In this document: positions 1-9,342 of the stretch, piece by piece | Layout of the letters: each line of letters starts with the position of its first letter | How positions within the stretch are numbered: the first letter of the stretch is position 1 | NCBI GenBank assembly: GCA_023458035.1 | Contig: JAEXAX010000030.1 | Span: forward strand, 32,253-96,252 | Origin: Bacillota bacterium | GTDB taxonomy: Bacteria > Bacillota > Clostridia > Lachnospirales > Lachnospiraceae | Direction: 5' to 3' | Length of the DNA stretch: 64,000 nucleotides | Notes under the pieces: model-generated | Database searches by the model: none | Seen by the model: the letters and a program-made list of their open reading frames with translations, nothing else | What the model was told of the DNA's origin: nothing | Program-made: the position numbers and the translations under genes

Positions 1-3000
1 TTTAACCACTCCGGGAACCGCTCCGGATTCTATTCCCTTGGTCAGTGTCGCTTCTATTGTTTTCCAGTTGTCATTGCCGGTTTCGGACCAAGCCAACTCC
101 ACCCGTTCCGGAATTCGGGAGGCAGCCGAGTCAATATAAAAATACAGGGCAGCCTTCCCGATACTCTGGGCAGTGGCAAACCGCAGAATGATATTGGCAT
201 CCTTCTTTCCGGTCTGCGCCATACCATAATTCGTCCAGACGGAATCATTTGTTCCGCCGCTGACGGCTCTGAAGCCGGTATCTTTATCAATGATGGCCCG
301 CAGATTGTCCGACTGATGTCCTTCCGGAATATCCTGCTCCAGACCACTCGCCGTCGGAGCCACATTGTGGGTATATTGAATTTCTTCCTCGGCAATTCGT
401 ACTGTGGCGGTCACTTCCTTAGTTTCGCCCAGCACCGTTACCGTGCCGCTTACCGTAAGGATACCGGCGTCGCGATCCTTCAGATTTTCTACCGCCTGCC
501 AGGCAACCGGGAATTCGGCCTTGGACACAGTGCCGTCTGCCAAAACCAGCGGTCTGGCGGCCGGCAGTCGCAGCTGCTCCGTGCCTTTTGTCACGGCAGT
601 GGAATAATTCAATACCGCCGCCACCTTCTCGATCATAGTCACGGATACGGTGATGCGCTCCGGCAGACCGGCCGCTTCTCCGGTTACCGTATATTCCTTG
701 GCTTCACTGTAATCCGGTTCATTCCACCGAATCGCCGCAGAACCGGTACTGCCATCCTTATGATACAGCGTGACCTGTTCTGCCAGTCGCGGACGGGCGC
801 CAAGTTTAGCCAAATAAGTACGGGAAACTTCATAGGCTATTACCGGATTTCCGGACTGTTCGCCTTCGTCCGCCTCTGTCTGTAACTGCAGGGAAGCTTC
901 TGTTAAGCCGGCCGCAGTGGCCGTAACCGTGATCGGTCCGCTGTTTTTATCAGCTTGAACGATGGCAATCAGCTTGCCGGCCATAGCCTTACGACGACCG
1001 CTCTGATACGGCTCATGATCCACCTGGTCTCCGTTATCCAGTGCCAGCAGGCGGCCATTGCCGGTTACCTTGACTGTGATCTCATCTTTAGCATTCTCCA
1101 CCACGTTGCCGTTGGCATCCTTTACATCGATCGTCACATAGGACAGATCATACCCATCAGCCTTTATGGTGCTGCGGTCGGCTGCCAGCTCTAATTTAGA
1201 GGCGCTGCCAAAAGTGGTAACGGAGCTTCTGCCTACAGTCCTCTCGATCACACGGCCCTGCTCATCATAGCCGATAGCGGTAATGGTGCCGTCCTCATAT
1301 GGAACATCCCATCTCAGGTATAGATTCTCATATGCCTGATCCGACTTTCCTTCACCTTCATAAATCTGATAGGTAAAACCATTGCTTTCGGTCCTCTTCT
1401 TGGTGAAGCTTTTTTTGCCCAGACTTCTGGTGTCACCATTTTTTGAAGTAAACTGTAGTTCTACCTCCTTCGCATCTGAATATACAATTACCTTCACTTT
1501 ATTCTGAGCGTCTTTACGGACCATATCCGAATGCCAGGCCGGCAGGATGTGCAGAGTTCTGCCATCCTTCATCCACTGTGAACGATAGAAATAATAGCGA
1601 TCCTTCGGCAGTCCGGCCGTATCTACGATACCAAAGTAGCTGGATTTCGGCGACGGCCACGCGCCGACAATACCTCGTCCCGGATTATTGGATGGCGTCG
1701 GCTCACCCAGATAATCAAAGCCTGTCCAGATAAATTCACCGGCCATATAGTCGCGTTGAGCAATCATGTGCCAAGCCTGCGCCGCCTTATGCCCCCAGCC
1801 TACAGTTCTGTCATCATAGCTTGTCAAAACAGAATTCGACTCCGGCTCCGCATTATAAACACCCCTGCTGTTAATGGCCGAAGCCGTTTCCGAGGCATAC
1901 ATATTCCAAGTCGGCTGCTGTCGGTGGTATAAATCAAATTTCTGACCGTCGGCGTAGTTAAAGCCGACCGCTCCCTTATGCTTCATCAACACTCCTGCGA
2001 TCTCTTCGCCCTCTCGTTTTTGATCGCCTCCCGCTTCTTTCATTTTATTATCACCGACAGTAATAAAGCGAGTCGGGTCAATAGCCTCCACCCAGCCGGC
2101 CATCTTCTCAGTCAATTGATCAAAGTGATCATAGCTATTCGGTGTAATACTTTCCATGACCTCATTGCCCAAGGACCACATGATGATGGCCGGAGCATTG
2201 ATCCCGCGTCTGACCATGGTTTCCAGATCAAGCTGTGACCACTTCATTCCGACCGTTGCTCCGAGAATTTGATTCCCTGCTTCGATTTCTCTGTCAAACC
2301 ATTCTCCATAATCATGGTTGTTTCCGTTTTTATAGCTTGTCCAAGTATCAAAGGCCTCTTCTACCAGTAACATACCTTTGTGGTTAGCAATATGAATCAG
2401 TTCTTCGGAGGCCGGATTGTGCGTCACCCGGATAGCATTTGCCCCCATCTCTTTTAGGATCTCAACCTGTCGCTCGATGGCTCTGTAATAGGCGGCCGCA
2501 CCGAGCGCCCCTTGGTCATGGTGCATACAGACACCCTGCAGCTTCAATGGTTGACCATTCAGCAAAAAGCCTCGGTTCGGATCCATCTGAATGGTTCGAT
2601 AACCGAATTCTGTGATCATTCGGTCCACCGCTTGATCGCCGATCATGACCGTGGTCTCTACGGTATAAAGCTTCGGCTCATTCGGGCTCCACAGTGTCGG
2701 ATTGGACACCGTCAGATCTGATTCAAAGATAGCTTTTCCATTGCCCTCGATACTTTGCGCCTCAGTTTGAGCAGTCTGCAAAACAGCTTCACCGTCTTTG
2801 ATCGACTGCTTAACCGTCACCGCACGAGTCTCGGATCCCTGATTCACCACACTCGTCCTCACCTTTGTAGGAACGGACTCCGGATGTTCAGCATTCAGTT
2901 CCGGCGTAGTCACCGTTACACCATAACGGTCAACATGAATCGGTTCTGTCACCACCAAATTCACGCTGCGATAGATTCCACTGCCGGAATACCAGCGGCT

Positions 3001-3555
3001 GGACGGAAATTTATGCTCCACCTTCACCGCCAGTGTATTTTCTTTTCCATATTCCAGATGCGGCGTCAGATCAAAGGCAAAAGGTGTATAACCATACGGA
3101 TGGCTCCCCAGCCGATGTCCGTTCAAATAAACGGTGGCATTCATATAGACACCGCCGAATTCAACCGCCAGCTTTTTATCCTTTAGCTCCTCCGGCACCA
3201 TAATGGTTTTGCGATACCAGGCCGTCCCCCCCAGCTTATAGCCGCTTTCGGCTTCGCCGGCCGTATCATATGGCTTCTCCAAGCTAAAATCATGAGGCAG
3301 CCGAACATCCTTCCAGGCCGACAGATCGATATCTGCCTGCGCCCCGTTCACGGCCGTCGACTCTATAAACTTCCAATTCTCATTTATACTGACCCTTCGT
3401 CGGGACAAATCCAGTCTGCTAAGGGCAGTCCTAACCGGCGGCGCCGCGTATGTTTCCTCTCCCGGCTTGGCCAGCGCCATCTGCGGCGTCATCGTCAAAA
3501 CAGCCAAACATATGCCAAACAACATGATCAACCTCCGTTTCAACTTACTTCTCAT
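1..3555 (-). CDS. Secreted GH2 beta-galactosidase, C-terminus cut by window edge
   Basis: This is a glycoside hydrolase family 2 enzyme, most likely a beta-galactosidase acting on glycans outside the cell. About 1185 residues are visible and the frame runs off the left edge. It opens with a basic and hydrophobic signal peptide (about residues 1-29, cleavage near ALA/KP), followed by the GH2 jelly-roll, Ig-like and TIM-barrel domains. The acid/base glutamate is E465 in WSLGNEV and the nucleophile is E607 in GEFIWTGFDY. Then come a GH2 C-terminal Ig-like domain (about 788-882), two group-4 bacterial Ig-like modules (about 890-1050) and a discoidin-like segment from about 1060. The order recalls wall-anchored streptococcal BgaA; any sorting signal would lie outside the window. 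The ATG start has AGGAGG 8 nt upstream. Substrate is inferred from family resemblance only. Confidence 0.93.
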   Translation of the reverse strand, partial: MRSKLKRRLIMLFGICLAVLTMTPQMALAKPGEETYAAPPVRTALSRLDLSRRRVSINENWKFIESTAVNGAQADIDLSAWKDVRLPHDFSLEKPYDTAGEAESGYKLGGTAWYRKTIMVPEELKDKKLAVEFGGVYMNATVYLNGHRLGSHPYGYTPFAFDLTPHLEYGKENTLAVKVEHKFPSSRWYSGSGIYRSVNLVVTEPIHVDRYGVTVTTPELNAEHPESVPTKVRTSVVNQGSETRAVTVKQSIKDGEAVLQTAQTEAQSIEGNGKAIFESDLTVSNPTLWSPNEPKLYTVETTVMIGDQAVDRMITEFGYRTIQMDPNRGFLLNGQPLKLQGVCMHHDQGALGAAAYYRAIERQVEILKEMGANAIRVTHNPASEELIHIANHKGMLLVEEAFDTWTSYKNGNNHDYGEWFDREIEAGNQILGATVGMKWSQLDLETMVRRGINAPAIIMWSLGNEVMESITPNSYDHFDQLTEKMAGWVEAIDPTRFITVGDNKMKEAGGDQKREGEEIAGVLMKHKGAVGFNYADGQKFDLYHRQQPTWNMYASETASAINSRGVYNAEPESNSVLTSYDDRTVGWGHKAAQAWHMIAQRDYMAGEFIWTGFDYLGEPTPSNNPGRGIVGAWPSPKSSYFGIVDTAGLPKDRYYFYRSQWMKDGRTLHILPAWHSDMVRKDAQNKVKVIVYSDAKEVELQFTSKNGDTRSLGKKSFTKKRTESNGFTYQIYEGEGKSDQAYENLYLRWDVPYEDGTITAIGYDEQGRVIERTVGRSSVTTFGSASKLELAADRSTIKADGYDLSYVTIDVKDANGNVVENAKDEITVKVTGNGRLLALDNGDQVDHEPYQSGRRKAMAGKLIAIVQADKNSGPITVTATAAGLTEASLQLQTEADEGEQSGNPVIAYEVSRTYLAKLGARPRLAEQVTLYHKDGSTGSAAIRWNEPDYSEAKEYTVTGEAAGLPERITVSVTMIEKVAAVLNYSTAVTKGTEQLRLPAARPLVLADGTVSKAEFPVAWQAVENLKDRDAGILTVSGTVTVLGETKEVTATVRIAEEEIQYTHNVAPTASGLEQDIPEGHQSDNLRAIIDKDTGFRAVSGGTNDSVWTNYGMAQTGKKDANIILRFATAQSIGKAALYFYIDSAASRIPERVELAWSETGNDNWKTIEATLTKGIESGAVPGVVK

Positions 3556-3666
3556 GATCCATCCCTCCTAATGTATAAAAAATATGATTCTGCAATGAAA
3601 AGTGCCTGATAATCATGCGACCCCTACCTGCTGTTTTTATACATTTATCGCACCTCATTGCTACAG

Positions 3667-3697
3667 CATTATATACTATAATGTATTAGAAAATCAA
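3667..3697 (-). promoter_or_regulatory. Promoter of the GH2 gene with a palindrome over the -10 box
   Basis: On the minus strand TTGATT (3697-3692) and TATAAT (3673-3668) are separated by 18 nt and lie about 110 nt before the GH2 start. A perfect palindrome, CATTATA-GTA-TATAATG (3667-3683), covers the -10 box and looks like an operator for a repressor of the sugar gene. The regulator is not identified. Confidence 0.55.
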
Positions 3698-3875
3698 TAC
3701 AGTTTTTTATATTTTTAACTTGTTATCTCTCATTTCCGCTTTTTATTTTTGTTTATTTTCAACATATTCATTCCACATTCCGTCCGATTTTCTCTGTGCA
3801 TGATAACATCCTCACAAATTAAATGAGTTCTGTGATAACGGTACGGCCGTCTTGATCACATAGTCGCTCTCAGAC
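3698..3875. other. AT-rich intergenic region, no gene seen
   Basis: Between the GH2 promoter and the terminator at 3876 I see only AT-rich sequence, with no convincing ORF, RNA gene or repeat. It lies upstream of the GH2 gene and downstream of the yfcE operon, both on the minus strand. Confidence 0.5.
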
Positions 3876-3927
3876 GAGAAAAAGGGCTCTGTCCGGCGAA
3901 AAACTGCCGGACAGAGCCCTTTTTCTC
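3876..3927 (-). terminator. Intrinsic terminator after the yfcE operon
   Basis: A 22-bp uninterrupted stem (arms 3876-3897 and 3906-3927) built on GGGCTCTGTCCGGC, with A5/T5 ends and an 8-nt loop, lies just past the stop of the YfcE-type gene. The symmetry would let it work in either direction, but only the minus-strand operon reads into it. Confidence 0.92.
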
Positions 3928-3955
3928 TCTATCTGTGAGGCTTCATAACCTCAAA

Positions 3956-4450
3956 TTAGTTGTCTTCCAGTTCATTGATCGTGACATGGATTTCTCCGAA
4001 ACGGTCGATTTCCAGAATGGCAAAGGTCGGCTTGCGCCCCGGTTGCCGCGGCCGTGACAAGCTTCCGGGATTTAACAGCAACAGCCCATTCTCCCGAAGC
4101 ACCGCCGGATAATGTGTATGTCCAAACATGACCACATCCGCATTGGCCTCCTGACCGGCATAACATAAGCGATCTATGCCATAATAGACCTGCTCCAGAT
4201 GCCCATGGGTCAACAAAAAGGTGTGTCCCTCCATGGCAACCACCAGCCTGACCGGAGCTTCACTGTAAAAATCATTATTGCCTGCCACTAAATAGAGCGG
4301 ACATGACAGAAGTCCTTGAATATATTCCCGGCCATCTTCCACGTCCCCTAAATGAAACACGGCATCGATCTTTCCCACCTTAGCCAGCACCCGTTCGAGA
4401 TTGCGGTGGCGGCCGTGGGTATCACTGATCACCAGATATTTCTTTGACAT
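3956..4450 (-). CDS. YfcE/MJ0936-type metallophosphodiesterase
   Basis: A 164-residue calcineurin-like phosphoesterase of the YfcE/YsnB type, a cytoplasmic metal-dependent phosphodiesterase whose natural substrate is unsettled in the family. The two-metal ligand set is complete: D10 and H12 in SDTHG, D36 in HLGD, N59 in GNND, H82 and H84 in THGH, and H111 and H113 in GHTH. The length is that of the family. The start is 3 nt after the stop of the Na/Pi cotransporter gene, and the GGGTGA ribosome-binding site lies inside that gene's end, so the two are translationally coupled. It is the last gene before a strong terminator. Confidence 0.92.
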   Translation of the reverse strand: MSKKYLVISDTHGRHRNLERVLAKVGKIDAVFHLGDVEDGREYIQGLLSCPLYLVAGNNDFYSEAPVRLVVAMEGHTFLLTHGHLEQVYYGIDRLCYAGQEANADVVMFGHTHYPAVLRENGLLLLNPGSLSRPRQPGRKPTFAILEIDRFGEIHVTINELEDN

Positions 4451-4453
4451 GTA

Positions 4454-6241
4454 TCATTCACCCGTAACATACTGCTCTTTTTTCGGCAGACGATAAATCT
4501 CCTTGGCTGTCTCGAAGCGACGGGCAAACAGATCGCGCTCTGTCTGTTCCAGCTCCAGGCGGTATTCATGAGGTTCAAAACCGGAATCCCTACCCTGGAT
4601 TACATAAACAGCTATATTCGAGCAATGATCGGACACCCGCTCCAGATTCTGCAGGATATCGGACAGGATAAAGCCCATCCGCGGTGTACAGGCGCCATGC
4701 ATCAACCGACGAATATGACGCTCCTTGATCTTTTTGTGCAGACAGTCGATCACTTCCTCCAGCGGTTCTACCTCCTTGGCCAGGTCGATATCTTCAGTAG
4801 CAAAGGCCTTGAACGCCTTTTTCATAACATCTTCCACAGCTCGCTGCAACACCGCCACTTCTTCATAGGCGATTTCGGAAAAGCTCTCTCTGGCATTTGC
4901 CAGCTCCTGAGCCGATTCTGCCAGATTAATGGCATGATCACCGATCCGTTCCAGATCCCCGATGCTGTGCAGCATACCGTTCAAATGAATACTGTCCAGC
5001 TCGCTAATGTCACGATCACTGATTCTGATACTGTATTTTCCGATCTCATCCTCATACCGGTCAGTCTTATTTTCCAGCTCTACCACCTCGGCAAAGCCCT
5101 CCGGGGTGAAATTTTTCAATAACTGATTGGCTTTTTTAATCGCAGTCAGACAATAGGTACTCATTCTGACAGTCAGCAAACGTGACTGCTCGATGGCAAA
5201 ACTCGGCGTAGCCAAAAAACGCTCGTCCAATACCATAAATTCCCGGTCAGCTTCCAGATCAGCAGCCGAATCCCGCACCGTCAGCTTGGCCAGCTTCACA
5301 AGTACGCCGGAGAACGGATAGAAGAACAGGGTCGTTACCACATTAAATACCGAATGCAGGATGGCTATGCCGAGCGGATTCGCCATCTCATTCATAAACG
5401 CAAAATGCACAAAGGTATTCAGCAGATAAAACACACTCATAAACAGAATGGTTCCCAGAAGATTAAAATACAGGTGAACAAAGGCCGCCCGCTTGGCGTT
5501 CTTGCCGGTGCCGATACTTGACAGCAGGGCCGTGATACAGGTACCGATGTTCTGCCCCATGATGATCGGCAGTACCGATGAATATCCGACGGTGCCGGTG
5601 GCGCAAAGGGCCTGCAAAATACCGACAGAGGCCGATGAGCTCTGGATGATCACCGTTAACAGTGTACCCATCAACATACCAAGAATCGGATTACTGAATA
5701 ACAGAAATATTTCTCTAAACTGCGGCACCTCGGCCAGCGGCTTAACAGCCGCGCTCATGGTTTCCATACCAAACATCAAAACGGCAAAGCCTAACAGGAT
5801 GCTGCCGATATCATGCTTCTTTTCATTCTTTGTGAACATCAAAAAGACAATACCGATGGCCGCCAGAACCGGCGCAAAGGATGATGGCTTTAACAGTTGC
5901 AGCCAGATATTACTGCCGGATACACCAACCAGGCTGAGCAGCCATGAGGTCACCGTGGTACCGATGTTGGCGCCCATGATGATGCCGACCGCCTGACCAA
6001 GCTGCATGATCCCGGAATTAACAAAACCAACCACCATAACCGTGGTACCGGAAGATGACTGAATCACACCGGTCACTACCAGTCCCAACAGAACCGCCTT
6101 AAACTTACTGGAAGTCAATCTGCCGAGAATGCTTTCCAGCTTTCCGCCGGAGGTCTTTGTCAAACTCTTCCCCATGACATCCATTCCGAATAAGAAAAGC
6201 GCCAGACCGCCCAGCAAACTCAAACCGTTAAAAATCGTCAT
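4454..6241 (-). CDS. Na+/phosphate cotransporter family protein with PhoU-like tail
   Basis: A membrane protein of 595 residues in the NptA/YjbB Na/Pi cotransporter family. The N-terminal half (about 1-330) holds the internal repeat typical of the family, with twin QSSS motifs at 61-64 and 200-203 and matching GANIGT and GQNIGT motifs. The C-terminal half (about 350-570) is a PhoU-like helical domain. Such proteins are thought to move phosphate, possibly outward, with sodium; direction cannot be told here. I chose the ATG at 6241 rather than one 33 nt upstream because it overlaps the rdgB stop as ATGA and follows GGAGAGAGG. It sits between rdgB and yfcE in one operon. Confidence 0.92.
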   Translation of the reverse strand: MTIFNGLSLLGGLALFLFGMDVMGKSLTKTSGGKLESILGRLTSSKFKAVLLGLVVTGVIQSSSGTTVMVVGFVNSGIMQLGQAVGIIMGANIGTTVTSWLLSLVGVSGSNIWLQLLKPSSFAPVLAAIGIVFLMFTKNEKKHDIGSILLGFAVLMFGMETMSAAVKPLAEVPQFREIFLLFSNPILGMLMGTLLTVIIQSSSASVGILQALCATGTVGYSSVLPIIMGQNIGTCITALLSSIGTGKNAKRAAFVHLYFNLLGTILFMSVFYLLNTFVHFAFMNEMANPLGIAILHSVFNVVTTLFFYPFSGVLVKLAKLTVRDSAADLEADREFMVLDERFLATPSFAIEQSRLLTVRMSTYCLTAIKKANQLLKNFTPEGFAEVVELENKTDRYEDEIGKYSIRISDRDISELDSIHLNGMLHSIGDLERIGDHAINLAESAQELANARESFSEIAYEEVAVLQRAVEDVMKKAFKAFATEDIDLAKEVEPLEEVIDCLHKKIKERHIRRLMHGACTPRMGFILSDILQNLERVSDHCSNIAVYVIQGRDSGFEPHEYRLELEQTERDLFARRFETAKEIYRLPKKEQYVTGE

Positions 6242-6861
6242 TTCCTCTCTCCTTCTCCTGTCTTCATGACCCATTGAAGCAGACTGTTCTTAGCCAGCCC
6301 CAGCGCTTTACCGCGATGACTGATTCGATTTTTCTCCTCAGCTGTCAATTCAGCCGAAGTCATGCCGTATTCCGGCAAAAAAAAGATCGGGTCATAACCA
6401 AATCCCCCTGCTCCGGCCGCCGCCTTTGCAATTTCACCTTCCATGGTCGCCCGAATCGTTTCTTCACGTCCGTCCGGATAAGCGATCGCAATGGCGCAGA
6501 CAAAACGTGCGGCCCGCTCACTTCCGACAGCCGGCGCCAGCTTTTCAATGATGGCGGCATTTTTCACCGCATAGGCAGTATCTTCTCCCATAAAACGGGC
6601 TGAATAAACACCCGGCGCTCCGTTCAGGTAGTCGATCATCAGACCGGAATCATCAGCCAGGATCAGATCATGCGGATAAGCCCGGTGCAGAGCCCTGACC
6701 TTAATCAGCGCATTGGCTTCAAAGCTATCTCCGTCCTCGATGATTTCATCGGTGAAGCCGATATCCCTCAAGGAACAGATTTCAAGCGGTATATTCTGCA
6801 AAATCGCCCGGATCTCTTCCATCTTATGAGCATTTCCGGTAGCAAAAATCACTCTATTCAT
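6238..6861 (-). CDS. rdgB: XTP/dITP pyrophosphatase (RdgB/HAM1)
   Basis: A 207-residue cytosolic house-cleaning enzyme that hydrolyses XTP, dITP and ITP to monophosphate and pyrophosphate, keeping deaminated purines out of nucleic acids. Seen: the N-terminal FATGNAHKMEE loop, the catalytic LADDSGL segment (about 68-74), GFGYDPIFF near 153 and SHRGKAL near 182, all family signatures. It overlaps the upstream methyltransferase gene by 8 nt and the downstream cotransporter by 4 nt, so translation is coupled. The length is normal for the family. Confidence 0.96.
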   Translation of the reverse strand: MNRVIFATGNAHKMEEIRAILQNIPLEICSLRDIGFTDEIIEDGDSFEANALIKVRALHRAYPHDLILADDSGLMIDYLNGAPGVYSARFMGEDTAYAVKNAAIIEKLAPAVGSERAARFVCAIAIAYPDGREETIRATMEGEIAKAAAGAGGFGYDPIFFLPEYGMTSAELTAEEKNRISHRGKALGLAKNSLLQWVMKTGEGERK

Positions 6862-8020
6862 CTCCTGCCTCCTCTCTTTTGGGCGGTTTCGGACCCGGAT
6901 ATTGGTAAAAATAGGTCTGGATCATGCCGTTATAGATCTTTCGATTTTTAGCGGCCCGTTTTCCGATATCCTGCTGAATCTGATCATAACTGGTGATCAG
7001 ATAGAACGACCAGGTCGGCAGCCGATCCATAGCCTTGCCGATTTCCCGATACAGTGCCGGCAGAGCCTCCTTCTCTTCCAGGCGCTCGCCGTATGGCGGA
7101 TTGGTAAGCACAAAGCCATAAGGCTTCGGATGCGATAATTGATCAATGCCGCGGCACTGAAAGTGAATCATATGCTCCACACCCGCCCGTTTGGCATTTT
7201 CTCTGGCCACCTTGACAACCTCATCGTCTATATCATAGCCCTGTAAGGAAAGCTTAACATCCGGAGTCTCCAAACTGGCGGCATCCTCCCGCACATCCGT
7301 CCAAAGCCGCGGCGGCAGCAGGTGTTCCCACTGCTCGGCCAGGAAGCTGCGCTTCAGCCCCGGCATAATATTGGCTCCGATCATGGCCGCCTCGATCAAA
7401 AAGGTACCGCTGCCACAAAACGGATCCACCAGATGACGACCGGCGCGCCACGGCGTCAGCAGCAAAAGGGCGGCGGCCAGAGTTTCCTTGATCGGCGCAC
7501 CGCCGGCGTGCAAACGGTAGCCGCGCTTATGTAAGGACAGCCCGGTCGTATCAAGGCCGACCTCTACCCGATCCTTCATAATAAAAATACGCAGCGGGAA
7601 CCGGGCGCCGGTCTCCGGAAAACGCTCAATACCGTAAAAGTCCTTCATCCGTTCCACCATGGCCTTTTTAACAATGGACTGGATATCCGACGGGCTGAAG
7701 AGCTTGCTCTTCACCGATGACACCTTGGCCACCCAGAATTTGGCATCCTTCGGCAGAATGCGCTCCCACGGAAAAGCCTTGACCGCCTTAAACATTTCTT
7801 CAAAGGTGTGCGCCTCAAAGCTCTGCAACCGCCACAAAATACGTTCCGCTGTACGCAAAAAAATATTGCTATAGCAGATGTCCTGCCTGTCGCCGCTAAA
7901 GGTCACACGTCCATCCTCAACTGTAACAATATCATATCCTAAATCCTGTATTTCTCTTTTTAAGACTGCTTCCGTGCCAAAATGACACGGAGCAGTTAAT
8001 ATCACCTGGTTTGCTTTCAT
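6854..8020 (-). CDS. THUMP-domain class I SAM RNA methyltransferase (RlmL/YpsC-like)
   Basis: A 388-residue N2-guanine RNA methyltransferase of the RlmL/YpsC type, predicted to modify 23S rRNA. A ferredoxin-like plus THUMP RNA-binding region fills about residues 1-160. A Rossmann methyltransferase follows, with the SAM loop DPFCGSGTF (199-207) and the catalytic TNPPYGERL near 311, whose NPPY motif is that of N-methylating enzymes. It is short compared with E. coli RlmKL because the second methyltransferase domain is absent, as usual in Gram-positives. The charged tail (PKPPKREE) overlaps the rdgB start. The exact target base is inferred from homologues. Confidence 0.93.
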   Translation of the reverse strand: MKANQVILTAPCHFGTEAVLKREIQDLGYDIVTVEDGRVTFSGDRQDICYSNIFLRTAERILWRLQSFEAHTFEEMFKAVKAFPWERILPKDAKFWVAKVSSVKSKLFSPSDIQSIVKKAMVERMKDFYGIERFPETGARFPLRIFIMKDRVEVGLDTTGLSLHKRGYRLHAGGAPIKETLAAALLLLTPWRAGRHLVDPFCGSGTFLIEAAMIGANIMPGLKRSFLAEQWEHLLPPRLWTDVREDAASLETPDVKLSLQGYDIDDEVVKVARENAKRAGVEHMIHFQCRGIDQLSHPKPYGFVLTNPPYGERLEEKEALPALYREIGKAMDRLPTWSFYLITSYDQIQQDIGKRAAKNRKIYNGMIQTYFYQYPGPKPPKREEAGDE

Positions 8021-8053
8021 TTTATCCTTCTATCATGAATTCTCCGGGGAATC

Positions 8054-8572
8054 CTAGCTTTTTCTAAACATACTCAGAATCAAGCCAATTATAGCAATTA
8101 TCAGGATGACTGGCAACATGAACTTCAATAAGACAACAGAAATCACCGCAAATAGCAGAAAAACCAACAAACCGATGATACATCCCAGTCCGCCGATCCC
8201 TCCGATGACGATATCCGGCCGGATTCGACGACCGCCGCCAAAGCCGGACCGTTCTGCCTCTTGCTTGTCATACCCATAGCTGTGAGTACCAGACTCAGCC
8301 CTCCTATAAGCCTCATCCGCTCTGCCATAGCCGTAATCATTCGCCCCTTGGCTGCCGGCCGTTTCTCCCTTCAGCGCCGCTGTTTCGATAATGGTCATAG
8401 CGATCAGCCTCGGATCTCCAAGCTCGGCCAGGATCTCCGCTTCCGAACGCCCCTTTTGTTTCTCCTGTGCAAAATAAGCCTCATAAAAGCGTCTGTTTTC
8501 CTCGACTTGCACCGATGATAATTCCTCTGCCAGGCTGTCCAGCAGTTCCTGCATAAATTCCCGTTGTGTCAT
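8054..8572 (-). CDS. DUF1700-like (HAAS) membrane protein
   Basis: A 172-residue protein with an N-terminal helical HAAS/DUF1700-type domain (about 1-70; MTQREFMQELLDSL, then AEILAELGDPR), a polar Tyr/Gly-rich linker, and a C-terminal hydrophobic block (about 120-168) of two closely spaced membrane segments with a Gly/Ile-rich turn. Such proteins often sit beside PadR regulators and act as membrane anti-sigma-like or stress proteins. No PadR gene is nearby, and here it follows the amino-acid ABC transporter with a 26-nt gap. AAAGGG precedes the start. The function is unknown. Confidence 0.8.
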   Translation of the reverse strand: MTQREFMQELLDSLAEELSSVQVEENRRFYEAYFAQEKQKGRSEAEILAELGDPRLIAMTIIETAALKGETAGSQGANDYGYGRADEAYRRAESGTHSYGYDKQEAERSGFGGGRRIRPDIVIGGIGGLGCIIGLLVFLLFAVISVVLLKFMLPVILIIAIIGLILSMFRKS

Positions 8573-8598
8573 GCTTACCCTTTCCGATCATTATCCGA

Positions 8599-9342
8599 TC
8601 ATCCCTGGTGAAAACGCGCCAAAAAGTCTTTGGTCCGCTGATTCTGCGGATTTCCCATTACGTCCCGGGGGCTACCCTCTTCCACGACATAGCCCTGATC
8701 CATAAAGCAGACCCGTGTCGATACATCTCTGGCAAAGGCCATCTCATGTGTCACCACCAGCATGGTCAGTCCCGTTTTCGCCAGATCAGTCATGACCTCA
8801 AGCACATCGCCGACCATCTCCGGATCCAGCGCCGAAGTCGGTTCGTCAAACAACAGGATCTCCGGATCCATGGACAGCGCTCTGGCGATCGCCACACGTT
8901 GCTTTTGTCCACCGGACAGCTGTGCCGGCTTTGCCTGTACATATTCGGCCATTCCGACCCGTTCCAGATAAGTGCGGGCGACCTGCTCGGCCTCCTCCAG
9001 AGAACGCCCCAGTACCTTTTTCTGGCCGATAACGCAATTTTGCAGCACCGTCATATTGGCAAACAGATTAAAGGACTGGAATACCATCCCCACCTTTGCC
9101 CGGTAATCGGTCTGCTGGTAGTGAGGCCCGAGGATCGAGGTCCCATGGTAACGGATATCACCTCCGGTCGGTTCCTCAAGCAGATTCAGACAACGCAGAA
9201 AGGTCGATTTTCCGGAGCCTGAAGAGCCGATGATGCTGACTACCTCACCCTTTTTGACTGTCATGCTGATATCTTTTAAGATCTCATTTTCACCAAAATT
9301 CTTTTTTAAATGTTCTACTTCTATAATATTCGCTGTATCCAT
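8599..9342 (-). CDS. Amino-acid ABC transporter ATP-binding protein (GlnQ-type)
   Basis: A 247-residue ATPase of the polar/basic amino-acid uptake family. Seen: Walker A GSSGSGKS (39-46), ABC signature LSGGQ (142-146), Walker B with DEPTSALD (166-173) and the switch histidine in VVTHEM. It powers the binding-protein/permease fusion encoded just upstream, whose stop overlaps the start by one base (TGATG). I take the ATG at 9342 rather than the GTG one codon earlier because AGGAAGG is then 7 nt away. Substrate is not decided by the sequence; a lysine riboswitch about 1 kb upstream of the fusion gene makes a basic amino acid a reasonable guess. Confidence 0.95.
   Translation of the reverse strand: MDTANIIEVEHLKKNFGENEILKDISMTVKKGEVVSIIGSSGSGKSTFLRCLNLLEEPTGGDIRYHGTSILGPHYQQTDYRAKVGMVFQSFNLFANMTVLQNCVIGQKKVLGRSLEEAEQVARTYLERVGMAEYVQAKPAQLSGGQKQRVAIARALSMDPEILLFDEPTSALDPEMVGDVLEVMTDLAKTGLTMLVVTHEMAFARDVSTRVCFMDQGYVVEEGSPRDVMGNPQNQRTKDFLARFHQG

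Noticed and set aside
54..395. 113-codon minus-strand ORF inside the GH2 gene
   Set aside because: It is out of frame with the GH2 reading frame, which is continuous here and matches the family; the composition is Arg/Pro-rich, as in shadow frames.
316..885. Long plus-strand ORFs opposite real genes (for example 189 codons here, 297 codons at 54507-55400, 557 codons at 60669-62342)
   Set aside because: They are mirror frames of well-supported minus-strand genes, lack ribosome-binding sites and have unnatural His/Gln/Arg-rich compositions.
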